Shown piece after piece: positions 36,506 to 44,198 of a DNA stretch of 64,000 nucleotides. The stretch spans positions 62,001 to 126,000 of the forward strand of contig MEDJ01000023.1 of assembly GCA_001724025.1 (NCBI GenBank). Direction: 5' to 3'. Each line of letters starts with the position of its first letter. Position 1 is the first letter of the stretch. The DNA comes from Acidobacteria bacterium SCN 69-37 (GTDB lineage: Bacteria; Acidobacteriota; Vicinamibacteria; Vicinamibacterales; SCN-69-37). Below the pieces are notes generated by a model, which saw nothing but the letters and a program-made list of their open reading frames with translations, was not told the DNA's origin and ran no database searches. Position numbers and translations under genes: made by a program.

Positions 36506-38988
36506 CACAGCCCCGGGAAGTCGGGCGGCAGCCAGCCGCCGTTGATGCAGACCCAGCCCGTACCTGGCAGTGGTGTCACGCACGCGCCGGGGGTGGTCTG
36601 GAGCGTCGGTGTCTGCGGGACAACGACCGACGGAACGACGTTCGAGATCGCCGGCGGGGCCATGTTGGGCGGTAGCCAGCCGCCGTTGTAGCAGTTCCAC
36701 CCGGCCCCGGGCTGCGGCGTGGTACAGGCGGCCGGCGTCGACGGGATGGTCGGTGTCGACGGCGTGGTGATCGTCGGCGGCACAATCGTTGTCGGTGGGA
36801 CCATGCCTGGCGGCAGCCAGCCGCCGTTGTAGCAGGTGCCGCCGCCCATGGCCGTGAACGGGTCGGGCGTCGCGCAGGAGGTGTTGAGCGTCGGCGTCGG
36901 TGTCGGTGTCGTCGGTGTCGAGACGACGGGCGAGGACACCGCTGGCGGCGCGCTGACGACGTTGGAGACGATGACCGTGCGAGCGGCCGACGTGGTGACG
37001 TTGCCGGCCGCGTCACGCGCGACCGCGCGCAGCACGTGCGTGCCATTGGCCGCACCCGCGGTGTTCCAGCTGAGGCTGTAGGGCGCGGTGGTGTCGGCCG
37101 ATCCGAGGCTCACGCCGTTGAGCGTGAACTGCACGGAGGCGACGGCGACGTTGTCGGTCGCGGTGGCGGACACGGTGACCGTGCCCCGGACCGTCGCGCC
37201 GGACGCGGGTGCCGTCAGGCTCACCGTCGGTGCCGTGCGGTCGCTGCTGGTGCTGGCGTTGTTGACCGTCACGGTGCGGGCGGCCGACGTGGTGACGTTG
37301 CCGGCCGCGTCACGCGCAACCGCGCGCAGCACGTGGCTGCCGTTGGCCGCACCTGACGTGTTCCAGTTGAGGCTGTAGGGCGCCGTGGTGTCGGCCGATC
37401 CGAGATTCACGCCGTTGAGCGTGAACTGTACGGAGGCGACGCCGACGTTGTCGGACGCCGACGCGGACACGGTGACCCTGCCGCTGACGGTGGCGCCTGC
37501 GGCCGGGGCCGTCAGGCTGACGCTCGGCGCCGTTGTATCCGATGCGGCGTTGTTGACGGTGACGGTCACCGCCGGCGACGTGGACGTGTTGCCTGCCGCG
37601 TCGCGGGCCACGGCGCGAATCGCGTGCGAGCCGTTGGCGGCCGTCGTCGTGTTCCACGAGGCCTGATAGGGCGCGGTCGTGTCCTCCGCACCGACGGCCG
37701 ACCCGTCGACGGTGAACCACACGCTCGTCACGCCGACGTTGTCCGACGCGTTGGCCGCCAGCGCCACCGTGCCGCTGACCGTCCCGCCCGTCGGTGCGGT
37801 CATGTTCACGGCGGGCGCCGTGGTATCGCCGGTGCCGCTGCTGCCGCCGATCGCGAGCACGTGCACGCGCAGCTTCACGCCGTCGCCGCCCTGCTCGGTG
37901 ACGAAGATGCGGCCGGTGGCCGGATCCACGGCCACGCCGCCGATACCTGCGCCCTTGATCTGCGAGGGCAGGCGCCAGGTGGCGTATGGTTTCACGTCCC
38001 ACGGCTTGCGGCTGCCGGCCTTCACGGCCGCCAGGTCGTTCGCGTTGTAGGCCCAGACGTGCGGTTCGTAGGGATACGCGTGCGTGCCCTTGCCGCCATC
38101 TTCGGGGTCGTTGCACGCGGCCGCTTCGCCGTAGCAGTACTTGCCCATCCCGTGCCGGCCGAAGAACAGCACCGTGGCCGTGTTTTCGGGCAGCAGCACG
38201 CCGCGCATAATGGTCGTGCCGTTGAACAGCGGGCCGGTCGACTCCCATCCGGCCAGCGGCGTCGTGCCTTCTGGATACCCGACCAGCATCGTGGCCGACG
38301 ACGGATTCTTCGCGGCTACGAGTTCCGACGGGCTGACGACCGAGGCGGACGGACCGAACGACGTGCGCGTGATGATGCTGAGGCAGCACTGGCCGTTGAG
38401 CAGCGTGCCGCCGAGGGCCGCCTGCCAGGCCGCGGGAATCGGTGCGAAGTAACCGGCCATCAGGCCCGGGTTCGTCGTCCCGACGCGGAAGGGGCCCTGC
38501 ACGCCGCCCGACGACAGGTTCGTCGACCGCACGAAGTGCGACGACGAGGCCGATCCGTTGCCGTCGTAATAGCTGTAGGCCGTCAGTACGAGTCGATCGC
38601 CGATGACGGTCATGCCGCCGATCTTCTTGCTGTTCGGGTCTGACGGATTGATCTGGTTGATCCGCCCTTCGAGTGGATCGCGGAAGCCCTGGATGACCGT
38701 GGCCCGCTGTCCGAGCGCCGGAATCGTGACTTCGGCCACCTGTTGACCGTAGTCATGGCCGACGATGAACAGCGACTGGTTGGCGGGATTGAACGCGATG
38801 ACGCCCTGCGCGTATTCGAAGCCGTTGCGGCCCGCGGTGTCCTGGACATCCGGCAGCGTGAAACTGCCGAGATACGAAAGGTCGCCTTGTTGCACCAGCT
38901 TGGTGGGCAGTGCAGATTGGGATCTCAGGGGCATGATCCCGGCCACAGCGAGCAGGGTGAACGAGACGAACCAGACGAGTCGACGCAT
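36505..38988 (-). CDS. Secreted propeller-like protein with three Ig-like and three NGGWLPP repeats
   Basis: 827 residues with a signal peptide (FVSFTLLAVAGIMPLRSQS). Residues about 25-380 are a propeller-like domain homologous to the 14123-15463 protein (VIAFNPANQSLFIVGHD, QCCLSIITRTS, FFGRHGMGKYCYG, GGVAVDPATGRIFVTEQGGD). Three Ig-like domains follow at about 389-483, 484-582 and 583-680. Three Cys-containing NGGWLPP repeats are at 705-729, 755-776 and 803-827, the last ending the protein as GGWLPPDFPGL. It is translationally coupled to the beta-helix gene, which shares the repeats. ATG 38988 has GAGGAG 5 bases upstream. It is probably extracellular and tied to the EPS matrix; the function is unknown. 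Confidence 0.8.
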   Translation of the reverse strand: MRRLVWFVSFTLLAVAGIMPLRSQSALPTKLVQQGDLSYLGSFTLPDVQDTAGRNGFEYAQGVIAFNPANQSLFIVGHDYGQQVAEVTIPALGQRATVIQGFRDPLEGRINQINPSDPNSKKIGGMTVIGDRLVLTAYSYYDGNGSASSSHFVRSTNLSSGGVQGPFRVGTTNPGLMAGYFAPIPAAWQAALGGTLLNGQCCLSIITRTSFGPSASVVSPSELVAAKNPSSATMLVGYPEGTTPLAGWESTGPLFNGTTIMRGVLLPENTATVLFFGRHGMGKYCYGEAAACNDPEDGGKGTHAYPYEPHVWAYNANDLAAVKAGSRKPWDVKPYATWRLPSQIKGAGIGGVAVDPATGRIFVTEQGGDGVKLRVHVLAIGGSSGTGDTTAPAVNMTAPTGGTVSGTVALAANASDNVGVTSVWFTVDGSAVGAEDTTAPYQASWNTTTAANGSHAIRAVARDAAGNTSTSPAVTVTVNNAASDTTAPSVSLTAPAAGATVSGRVTVSASASDNVGVASVQFTLNGVNLGSADTTAPYSLNWNTSGAANGSHVLRAVARDAAGNVTTSAARTVTVNNASTSSDRTAPTVSLTAPASGATVRGTVTVSATATDNVAVASVQFTLNGVSLGSADTTAPYSLSWNTAGAANGTHVLRAVARDAAGNVTTSAARTVIVSNVVSAPPAVSSPVVSTPTTPTPTPTLNTSCATPDPFTAMGGGTCYNGGWLPPGMVPPTTIVPPTITTPSTPTIPSTPAACTTPQPGAGWNCYNGGWLPPNMAPPAISNVVPSVVVPQTPTLQTTPGACVTPLPGTGWVCINGGWLPPDFPGL
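36508..36876 (-). repeat. Three C...C-x-NGGWLPP repeats (protein level)
   Basis: The copies are CATPDPFTAMGGGTCYNGGW, CTTPQPGAGWNCYNGGW and CVTPLPGTGWVCINGGW, each followed by LPP and separated by Thr/Pro/Val-rich linkers of about 25 residues. They are the same family as the repeats at 34121-34633. Confidence 0.85.
36949..37824 (-). repeat. Three tandem Ig-like domains; two copies are near-identical 297-bp DNA repeats
   Basis: The second and third domains are 99 codons apart and almost identical at DNA level; for example CGTGGTGACGTTGCCGGCCG occurs at 36991 and again 297 bases later at 37288. The first domain is more diverged and resembles the first Ig domain of the downstream gene. Confidence 0.85.
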
Positions 38989-39759
38989 CAGTGCTCCTCA
39001 ACTCGACGCCACTTTTACAGGCGCCGTGTAACTCCTGCCCTCGATGGGCATCCATAGAACGAGAAAACGGGTCCAGGGAGGGGAACGGACGTCTCGCGCG
39101 GCTGTAACCAAGCAACTTTCATGCCCGTCACGGGCGTGGCGTTCCGTGTCCGGGGAGCCCGTTCGGCTTTCAGAAACGACAGGCGACGCGCAATCGTGTC
39201 GATGATCGTCGGCGGGCCGATGCCGGTGGCGGCGTGCCGACACGACCAGCGCGTGACCGTCAGCAGCAGGAGCCCCTCCGGGGTATCGCCATGCCATCCG
39301 GGTGCGTTTGTGACAGAAGTGTGTCGGCGGCCCGTTGCTTGCTGCGAGTTCGTGACCGTGCGGGTGGGGCGTATGCGAGGGCTTGCAAGCGGCCTGGACG
39401 GCAGGCCGACCGGACGCTATTGGCAGCGCCCGGATCGGACCGGATCAACCAAGAATCGTGCCGGTCTGATGATGTGTGCCGCGACTGGTGTACGACCCGC
39501 GGCTGCTCTGTCGGAGCGGACCGGCGCCGCCGAGGGCGTGCGTGCGGTCTCTCCGGGCACTGGAGTCCCGGGTCTGTCGGCCGATTCATGAGAGTATTGA
39601 CGGATGCACGGGTGCCTGCGCCCCCGACACAGGCGTATGCCGGAGGTCCCTGGGGCCTCCCGGGCGATCGGCTGGCGTCATCGCCGCGTATCGACAGCGG
39701 ATCGCGACGCTGGCAGGCGTCGTGCGCGCCGGACATCGTCGATTCTGTGACCTGAATCG
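38989..39759. other. 771-bp gap between divergent genes, no gene recognised
   Basis: Short open frames here have no codon-usage or similarity support. The left end is the upstream region of the minus-strand 36505-38988 gene. A tight GCCCGTCACGGGC palindrome is at 39123-39135. A -24/-12-like element lies near the right end, just before the ligase gene. I see no riboswitch or RNA gene. Confidence 0.5.
39711..39725 (+). promoter_or_regulatory. Candidate sigma-54 (-24/-12) promoter of the ligase gene
   Basis: TGGCAGGCGTCGTGC has GG (39712-39713) and GC (39724-39725) with the required 10-base spacing and matches most of TGGCACG-N4-TTGC. Transcription would start about 39737, 23 bases before the ATG. 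Two sigma-54 activators are encoded in the locus. GC-rich DNA gives chance matches, hence the low confidence. Confidence 0.3.
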
Positions 39760-41121
39760 ATGCTTCGCAGTCTTCTCGTCTTTGGCGCCATCATCGTCGG
39801 GCTTCGGTATTCACTGAAGGACCCGTTCTACGCCCTGCTGTTCTACCTGTGGTTTGCCTACTTCCGCCCGCAGGAATGGCTGTGGTCGGATTTCCTCTCG
39901 TCGCTCGCGCCCTCGATGCTCGTCGGCATTCTGGCGCTTGTCGGCACCGTGCTGCGCGGTCGATTCTCGGTCAGCGGCGCCGGCTGGTTCCTGCTGCTGT
40001 TCCTGCTGCACGGATTCGTGTCGGTCCTCGCCTCGACCGTCCCCGGCTCGGCGTGGCCCTACTGGGTCGACTTCGCGAAGGTCTGTGTCATGGGCCTGCT
40101 CATGCTGTCGCTCATCACCACCGAGTGGCACCTGCGCACGACGATGCTGACGATTGCGGCGTCGCTGGGATTCGAGGGAGCGAAGCAGGGGCTCGTGGAG
40201 TTCGTGCGGCACCCGGGCGCGTCGAACATGAACCCCTGGCCGATGCTGGGCGACAACAACGGCGTGGCCGTCGGCATGCTGATGCTGACGGCGATCACGA
40301 TTGCCCTGTCGCGCACGGCCACGAACGTGTGGGAGCGACGCACAGCCGGCGTCATGGCGTTCGGTGTGCTCTACCGTGGCCTGAGCACCTATTCGCGCGG
40401 CGGGTTCCTGGCCAGCGCGGTGCTCCTGATGCACTTCCTGATGCGGGCCCGACGGCGCGTGGTGGCCATGCTGGCCGCGGCCGTGGCGGCCGTGATCATC
40501 GTGAACGTGCTGCCGGATGCGTTCTGGGAGCGCATGGACACGATCCCGTCCGTCGGGGCGACACGCGAGACGGACGATCAGTCGATTCTCGGACGCCTCC
40601 ATTTCTGGAGCGTGGCCGCCGACATGGCCGCCGACAGGCCGCTCACGGGCGTCGGGCTCAACGCGTACAACTTCGTGTACGACAACTACGACACGTCGCA
40701 CGGGGCGTTCGGCCGCGGGCGGTCGGTGCACAGCTCCTGGTTCGGGATCCTCGCGGAACTCGGCTACCCCGGGATTCTGCTGTTCATCGGGCTGTGTGTC
40801 GGGGCGCTCCTGACGACCCTCGGCGTCCGTCGTCGCGCGCGGCGCGATCCGCGCCTGACGACACTGGCGGACCTGGCGGCCGGACTCGAGGGGGCGCTGC
40901 TCGTGTTCCTGGTCGGCGGCGCCTTCGTGCCGATGCAGTACAACGAGATGGCCTGGCACGTGATCGTGCTGTGTTTCGTGACCGGCCGCGTGGCCGCCCG
41001 CATTTCGGCACGGCCGCCTGCCGATCCGCCGGTCCCGGTGCCGGCCGCGGCAGCCCCGGCCCGTGCGGTACCGCCGCGCGTCGCGGCGCGTGTGCCCCTC
41101 GCTCGACGGAGTGGACGATGA
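39760..41121 (+). CDS. O-antigen ligase/polymerase-like membrane protein (Wzy/WaaL type, exosortase-associated)
   Basis: 453 residues with about ten membrane helices. The N-terminus (LVFGAIIVGLRYSLKDPFYALLFYLWFAYFRPQEW) and NPWPMLGDNNGVAVGMLMLTA are typical of the putative O-glycosylation ligase that travels with exosortase A. The large periplasmic loop near 270-320 holds the Wzy_C region (DDQSILGRLHFWSVAADMAADRPLTGVGLNAY and HSSWFGILAELGYPG). It would polymerise or ligate repeat units at the periplasmic face. The C-terminal 45 residues are Pro/Ala-rich and cytoplasmic. The next gene overlaps its stop. Confidence 0.85.
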   Translation: MLRSLLVFGAIIVGLRYSLKDPFYALLFYLWFAYFRPQEWLWSDFLSSLAPSMLVGILALVGTVLRGRFSVSGAGWFLLLFLLHGFVSVLASTVPGSAWPYWVDFAKVCVMGLLMLSLITTEWHLRTTMLTIAASLGFEGAKQGLVEFVRHPGASNMNPWPMLGDNNGVAVGMLMLTAITIALSRTATNVWERRTAGVMAFGVLYRGLSTYSRGGFLASAVLLMHFLMRARRRVVAMLAAAVAAVIIVNVLPDAFWERMDTIPSVGATRETDDQSILGRLHFWSVAADMAADRPLTGVGLNAYNFVYDNYDTSHGAFGRGRSVHSSWFGILAELGYPGILLFIGLCVGALLTTLGVRRRARRDPRLTTLADLAAGLEGALLVFLVGGAFVPMQYNEMAWHVIVLCFVTGRVAARISARPPADPPVPVPAAAAPARAVPPRVAARVPLARRSGR

Positions 41122-42275
41122 CGGCAGTGGTGTTGTCGGAGATCTATCCGCCTGCGATTGGCGGGAGCGGCGAATTCCTGCACAACGTGTACGCGCGTCT
41201 GCAGGGTATCGACGTCGTCGTGTCGACGGAGCCGGCCGAAGAGGAGCCGGCGGACGTACCGCCGCATCTGCGCATCGTGCGGGAAAACATCCACGCCGAC
41301 GCCTGGGGACTCGCGTCCCCGTCAGCGCTGATCCACCACGTCCGCCGCGCTGCGCAGATCCGCCGCACGTCGCGCGGCCCGTCCACGGTCGTGCACTGTG
41401 CGCGCGCGCTGCCGGAAGGCGTCGACGCGTGGATGGCCCGCATGTCTGGCGGTGCCCCCTATGTGTGCTGGGCGCACGGCGAGGACATCGCGTCGGCGCG
41501 GACGTCGCGCGAATTCGACTGGCTCAACAGGCGTGTGCTGCAGGGCGCGTCGGCGGTCGTGGCGAACAGCCGGAACACGGCGGCCATGGCGCGGGCGTGC
41601 GGCGTCAGGGCGTCGAAGGTCGTCGTCGTCTATCCAGGTGTCGATGTCGAGCGGTTCAGGCCCGGCGTGCCGGGTGCCGACCATGTCCGTGCGCGGCTGG
41701 CCGGGGCTGACGTCCCGCTGCTGCTGACCGTTGGACGGCTCCAGCGGCGCAAGGGCCACGATCTGACGCTCGAGGCCGTGGCCGTGCTGCGCGATCTGGG
41801 ATATCGACTCCGATACGTCATCGTCGGGGACGGCGCCGATCGCGATCGTCTCGTCCAGATGGTGAAGACGCTCGAACTGGACGAGACCGTCGTGTTCACG
41901 GGAGCGGTGCCGGCCGAGGATCTGCCGCTGTACTACGCGGCGGCCGACGTCTTCTGTCACCCGAACCGCGTCGACGGCGCGGACATCGAGGGGTTCGGCA
42001 TCGTGTTCCTGGAAGCCGCGGCGTCCGGATTGCCTGTGATTGGCGGGAACTCCGGCGGCGTGCCCGAGGCGATTGCCGCGGGCGAGACCGGCGTGCTGGT
42101 CGACGGGGCCAGCGTCGAGGACCTCGCCGCCGCGATCCGACGGCTCATCAGCGATGGACGGGGTATGGGACTGGCCGGACGCGCACGCGTCGTCCGCGAC
42201 TTCTCGTGGGAGCGGGCGGCGGCCACTGTGGCGGATGTGCATCGCCGCATCGTCCGGGATCACGGTGTGGAGTAG
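41118..42275 (+). CDS. Glycosyltransferase, GT4
   Basis: 385 residues from ATG 41118, which overlaps the ligase stop by ATGA. GT-B landmarks are LSEIYPPAIGGSGEFLHNVY at the acceptor loop, YPGVDVERFRPG, LLTVGRLQRRKGHDLTLEA, YVIVGDGADRDRL, VVFTGAVPAEDLPLYYAAADVF and the ExxxxxxE-type DIEGFGIVFLEAAASGLPVIGG. It is a retaining enzyme of unknown donor and acceptor. Confidence 0.92.
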   Translation: MTAVVLSEIYPPAIGGSGEFLHNVYARLQGIDVVVSTEPAEEEPADVPPHLRIVRENIHADAWGLASPSALIHHVRRAAQIRRTSRGPSTVVHCARALPEGVDAWMARMSGGAPYVCWAHGEDIASARTSREFDWLNRRVLQGASAVVANSRNTAAMARACGVRASKVVVVYPGVDVERFRPGVPGADHVRARLAGADVPLLLTVGRLQRRKGHDLTLEAVAVLRDLGYRLRYVIVGDGADRDRLVQMVKTLELDETVVFTGAVPAEDLPLYYAAADVFCHPNRVDGADIEGFGIVFLEAAASGLPVIGGNSGGVPEAIAAGETGVLVDGASVEDLAAAIRRLISDGRGMGLAGRARVVRDFSWERAAATVADVHRRIVRDHGVE

Positions 42276-42324
42276 GTGAAGCAATGAGGCGAGTGAAGGG
42301 GCCGATGGGCCGGGAGAGCCACGC

Positions 42325-43101
42325 ATGGTAGAGCGTCGAGACGACCACCAGTCCGTCATCATGGGGCAGACCGACCTCCGCCGGGCGTATCAGGACGGGC
42401 AGGTGGCGCGGGAATATGTCGGACGACGCTTCGAGTCGCCGCTCGGCTCCCTGCTCCATCGCCGGCAGGTCGACGTCGTCGCGTCGGTGATCGCGAAACA
42501 GGGCGTCAGACGCGCGGTCGAGATCGCGCCCGGGCCGGCCCGCGTCAGCGTCGACGTGCTGTCCGGCCTCGAATCGGCGGTCCTGATCGACGCCAGCGCC
42601 CAGATGCTCAGCGAGGCCGCACGTCGGCTGCGCGAGCGTGGCGTCCGCACGCCGGTCCACCTGGTCCAGGCCGACGCGTTCCAGTTGCCGCTGGTCGACA
42701 GGCACGATCTCGTGTATTCCTTCCGGCTCATCCGGCACTTCGAACGATCGGATCGGCTGCGGCTGTACGCGCAGATCCGTTCGCTGCTCAAGCCGGGGGG
42801 CTGGCTCGTGTTCGACGCGGTGAACACGGTCGTGTCGGCGCCCCTCCGCGCGAAGGCCGCGCCGGGTGAGTACGCGCACTACGACGCGCTGCTCACGCCC
42901 GGGGAGATCCGGGATGAGCTTCGCGAGGCCGGATTCGACACGGTCGGGCTCGAGGGCGTGCAGTACCGCTTCGGCCTGCTCCAGCAGATCCAGTACCTGG
43001 TGGCGCCGCGCAGCGACGGGCTGGCCCGTGGGCTGATGGCGATCGTCGACAAGACCGGGGGACCGCCGCTGGAATGGGTCGTCACGTGCCGCCGCGCGTG
43101 A
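42325..43101 (+). CDS. Class I SAM-dependent methyltransferase
   Basis: 258 residues. The Rossmann methyltransferase motifs are in order: VEIAPGPARVSVDVL (motif I, an unusual EIAPGPAR glycine loop), LIDASAQMLSEA (acidic end of strand 2), VQADAFQLPL, YSFRLIRHF and LLKPGGWLVFDAVN. It probably O-methylates a sugar of the EPS or an intermediate. It lies 49 bases after the glycosyltransferase and overlaps the next gene by GTGA. Confidence 0.85.
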   Translation: MVERRDDHQSVIMGQTDLRRAYQDGQVAREYVGRRFESPLGSLLHRRQVDVVASVIAKQGVRRAVEIAPGPARVSVDVLSGLESAVLIDASAQMLSEAARRLRERGVRTPVHLVQADAFQLPLVDRHDLVYSFRLIRHFERSDRLRLYAQIRSLLKPGGWLVFDAVNTVVSAPLRAKAAPGEYAHYDALLTPGEIRDELREAGFDTVGLEGVQYRFGLLQQIQYLVAPRSDGLARGLMAIVDKTGGPPLEWVVTCRRA

Positions 43102-44141
43102 CGTATTGGACCGGCACATGGGATCCGGCCCGCGAGGCGATTTCCAAGGAAATCGAGTCCCTCCGGTCCGGAGCCCGTCGCCGGTCGCCCGTCGTCGCCT
43201 TTTCGGTCGGGAACCGGACGCGCCTCGATCGGCGCGCGGCCACGCTGATGCTCTCGCACAGGCGATGGCTGCTGCTGCGCGCGGTCGCCGCTCTCGTCGA
43301 GCCCACGGCAGACGTCAGCCATGTCTTCGGCGGCGGCGGATCCTGGCATCTCCTGCGCGCCCTGGGCCGGCGGCCGATCGTGCTCACCGCCGTTGTCCCA
43401 ACCGACGACGCCGCGACTCTGCCGCTCGAGGCCTGCGTGCGCGTGGTCGTCGAGACCGAGGCAGCGATGGCCGTATGGCGCGCGGCCCACGTTCCTGAAG
43501 ATCGCCTGTCGATTGTCAGGCCCGGGATCGATCTGGCCCGGTTCCGGCCGCAGCCGCCGGCCGATGGTCCTTTTACGCTGCTGTTCGCGAGCACGCCGTC
43601 GGACGCGGCGGAGATCGCCCCGCGGGGGATTCCGCTCCTCGTCGAACTCGCGCGCGCGCGGCCCGAGATCGCGATCGTCGTGCCCTGGCGCCAATGGGGC
43701 GATGTCGCGGCGGCGAAGCAGGCCCTGGCGGCGCTGCGCCCGCCCGGCAACTTCCGCGTCCTGCACGAACCGATCGCGGACATGGCGGCGCTCGTCGCCC
43801 GCGTCCACGCCACCGTCGTGGCGTTCGCGCCGGGCGTCGGCAAGTCCTGCCCGAACTTCGTTGTCGAGGGGCTGGCCGCCGGGCGTCCCGCGATCGTGGC
43901 CGAGAGGCTCGATCTGGCGGACCTGGTCGAGCGTCACTGCGCCGGCGTGGCCGTCGACCGATCGGTGGCGGGCTTGTCGCGCGGCGTCGATGTCCTCATC
44001 CGCGAGTGGCAGGCCCGCGGCGAACGGGCGCGCGCGCTGGCAGAGCGCGAGTTCGACGAGACGACGTTCCGGGATCGCTATGCGCGAATCTACGAGGACG
44101 TCGTGGACGAACACCGGCGTCGCCGTCAGGCGACGCACTGA
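43098..44141 (+). CDS. Glycosyltransferase, GT4-like (short N-terminal domain)
   Basis: 347 residues from GTG 43098 (GTGA overlap with the methyltransferase); ATG 43074 and GTG 43086 are alternatives that lie inside the upstream gene. It opens VTYWTGTWDPAREAISKEI. SIVRPGIDLARFRPQ, FTLLFASTPSDAAEI, FRVLHEPIADMAALVARVHATV and SCPNFVVEGLAAGRPAIVAE show a GT-B donor domain. The usual GDG and EGFG motifs are diverged. Its function in the locus is inferred from context. Confidence 0.8.
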   Translation: MTYWTGTWDPAREAISKEIESLRSGARRRSPVVAFSVGNRTRLDRRAATLMLSHRRWLLLRAVAALVEPTADVSHVFGGGGSWHLLRALGRRPIVLTAVVPTDDAATLPLEACVRVVVETEAAMAVWRAAHVPEDRLSIVRPGIDLARFRPQPPADGPFTLLFASTPSDAAEIAPRGIPLLVELARARPEIAIVVPWRQWGDVAAAKQALAALRPPGNFRVLHEPIADMAALVARVHATVVAFAPGVGKSCPNFVVEGLAAGRPAIVAERLDLADLVERHCAGVAVDRSVAGLSRGVDVLIREWQARGERARALAEREFDETTFRDRYARIYEDVVDEHRRRRQATH

Positions 44142-44198
44142 TCGCTGCCGGCAACGCGCCACAACGTCTGCGCCGCCGTGCGCCGCCAGGCGATGAGA

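Noticed and set aside
36506-36700. N-terminal extension of the beta-helix gene upstream of ATG 36505
   Set aside because: The extension lies in the 3' end of the upstream gene in another frame, while ATG 36505 gives a clean signal peptide and an ATGA overlap.
39121-39755. Several short open frames in the 771-base gap
   Set aside because: They overlap in different frames, are rich in Arg/Cys/Gly and show no conserved motif or ribosome site; I treat the region as non-coding.
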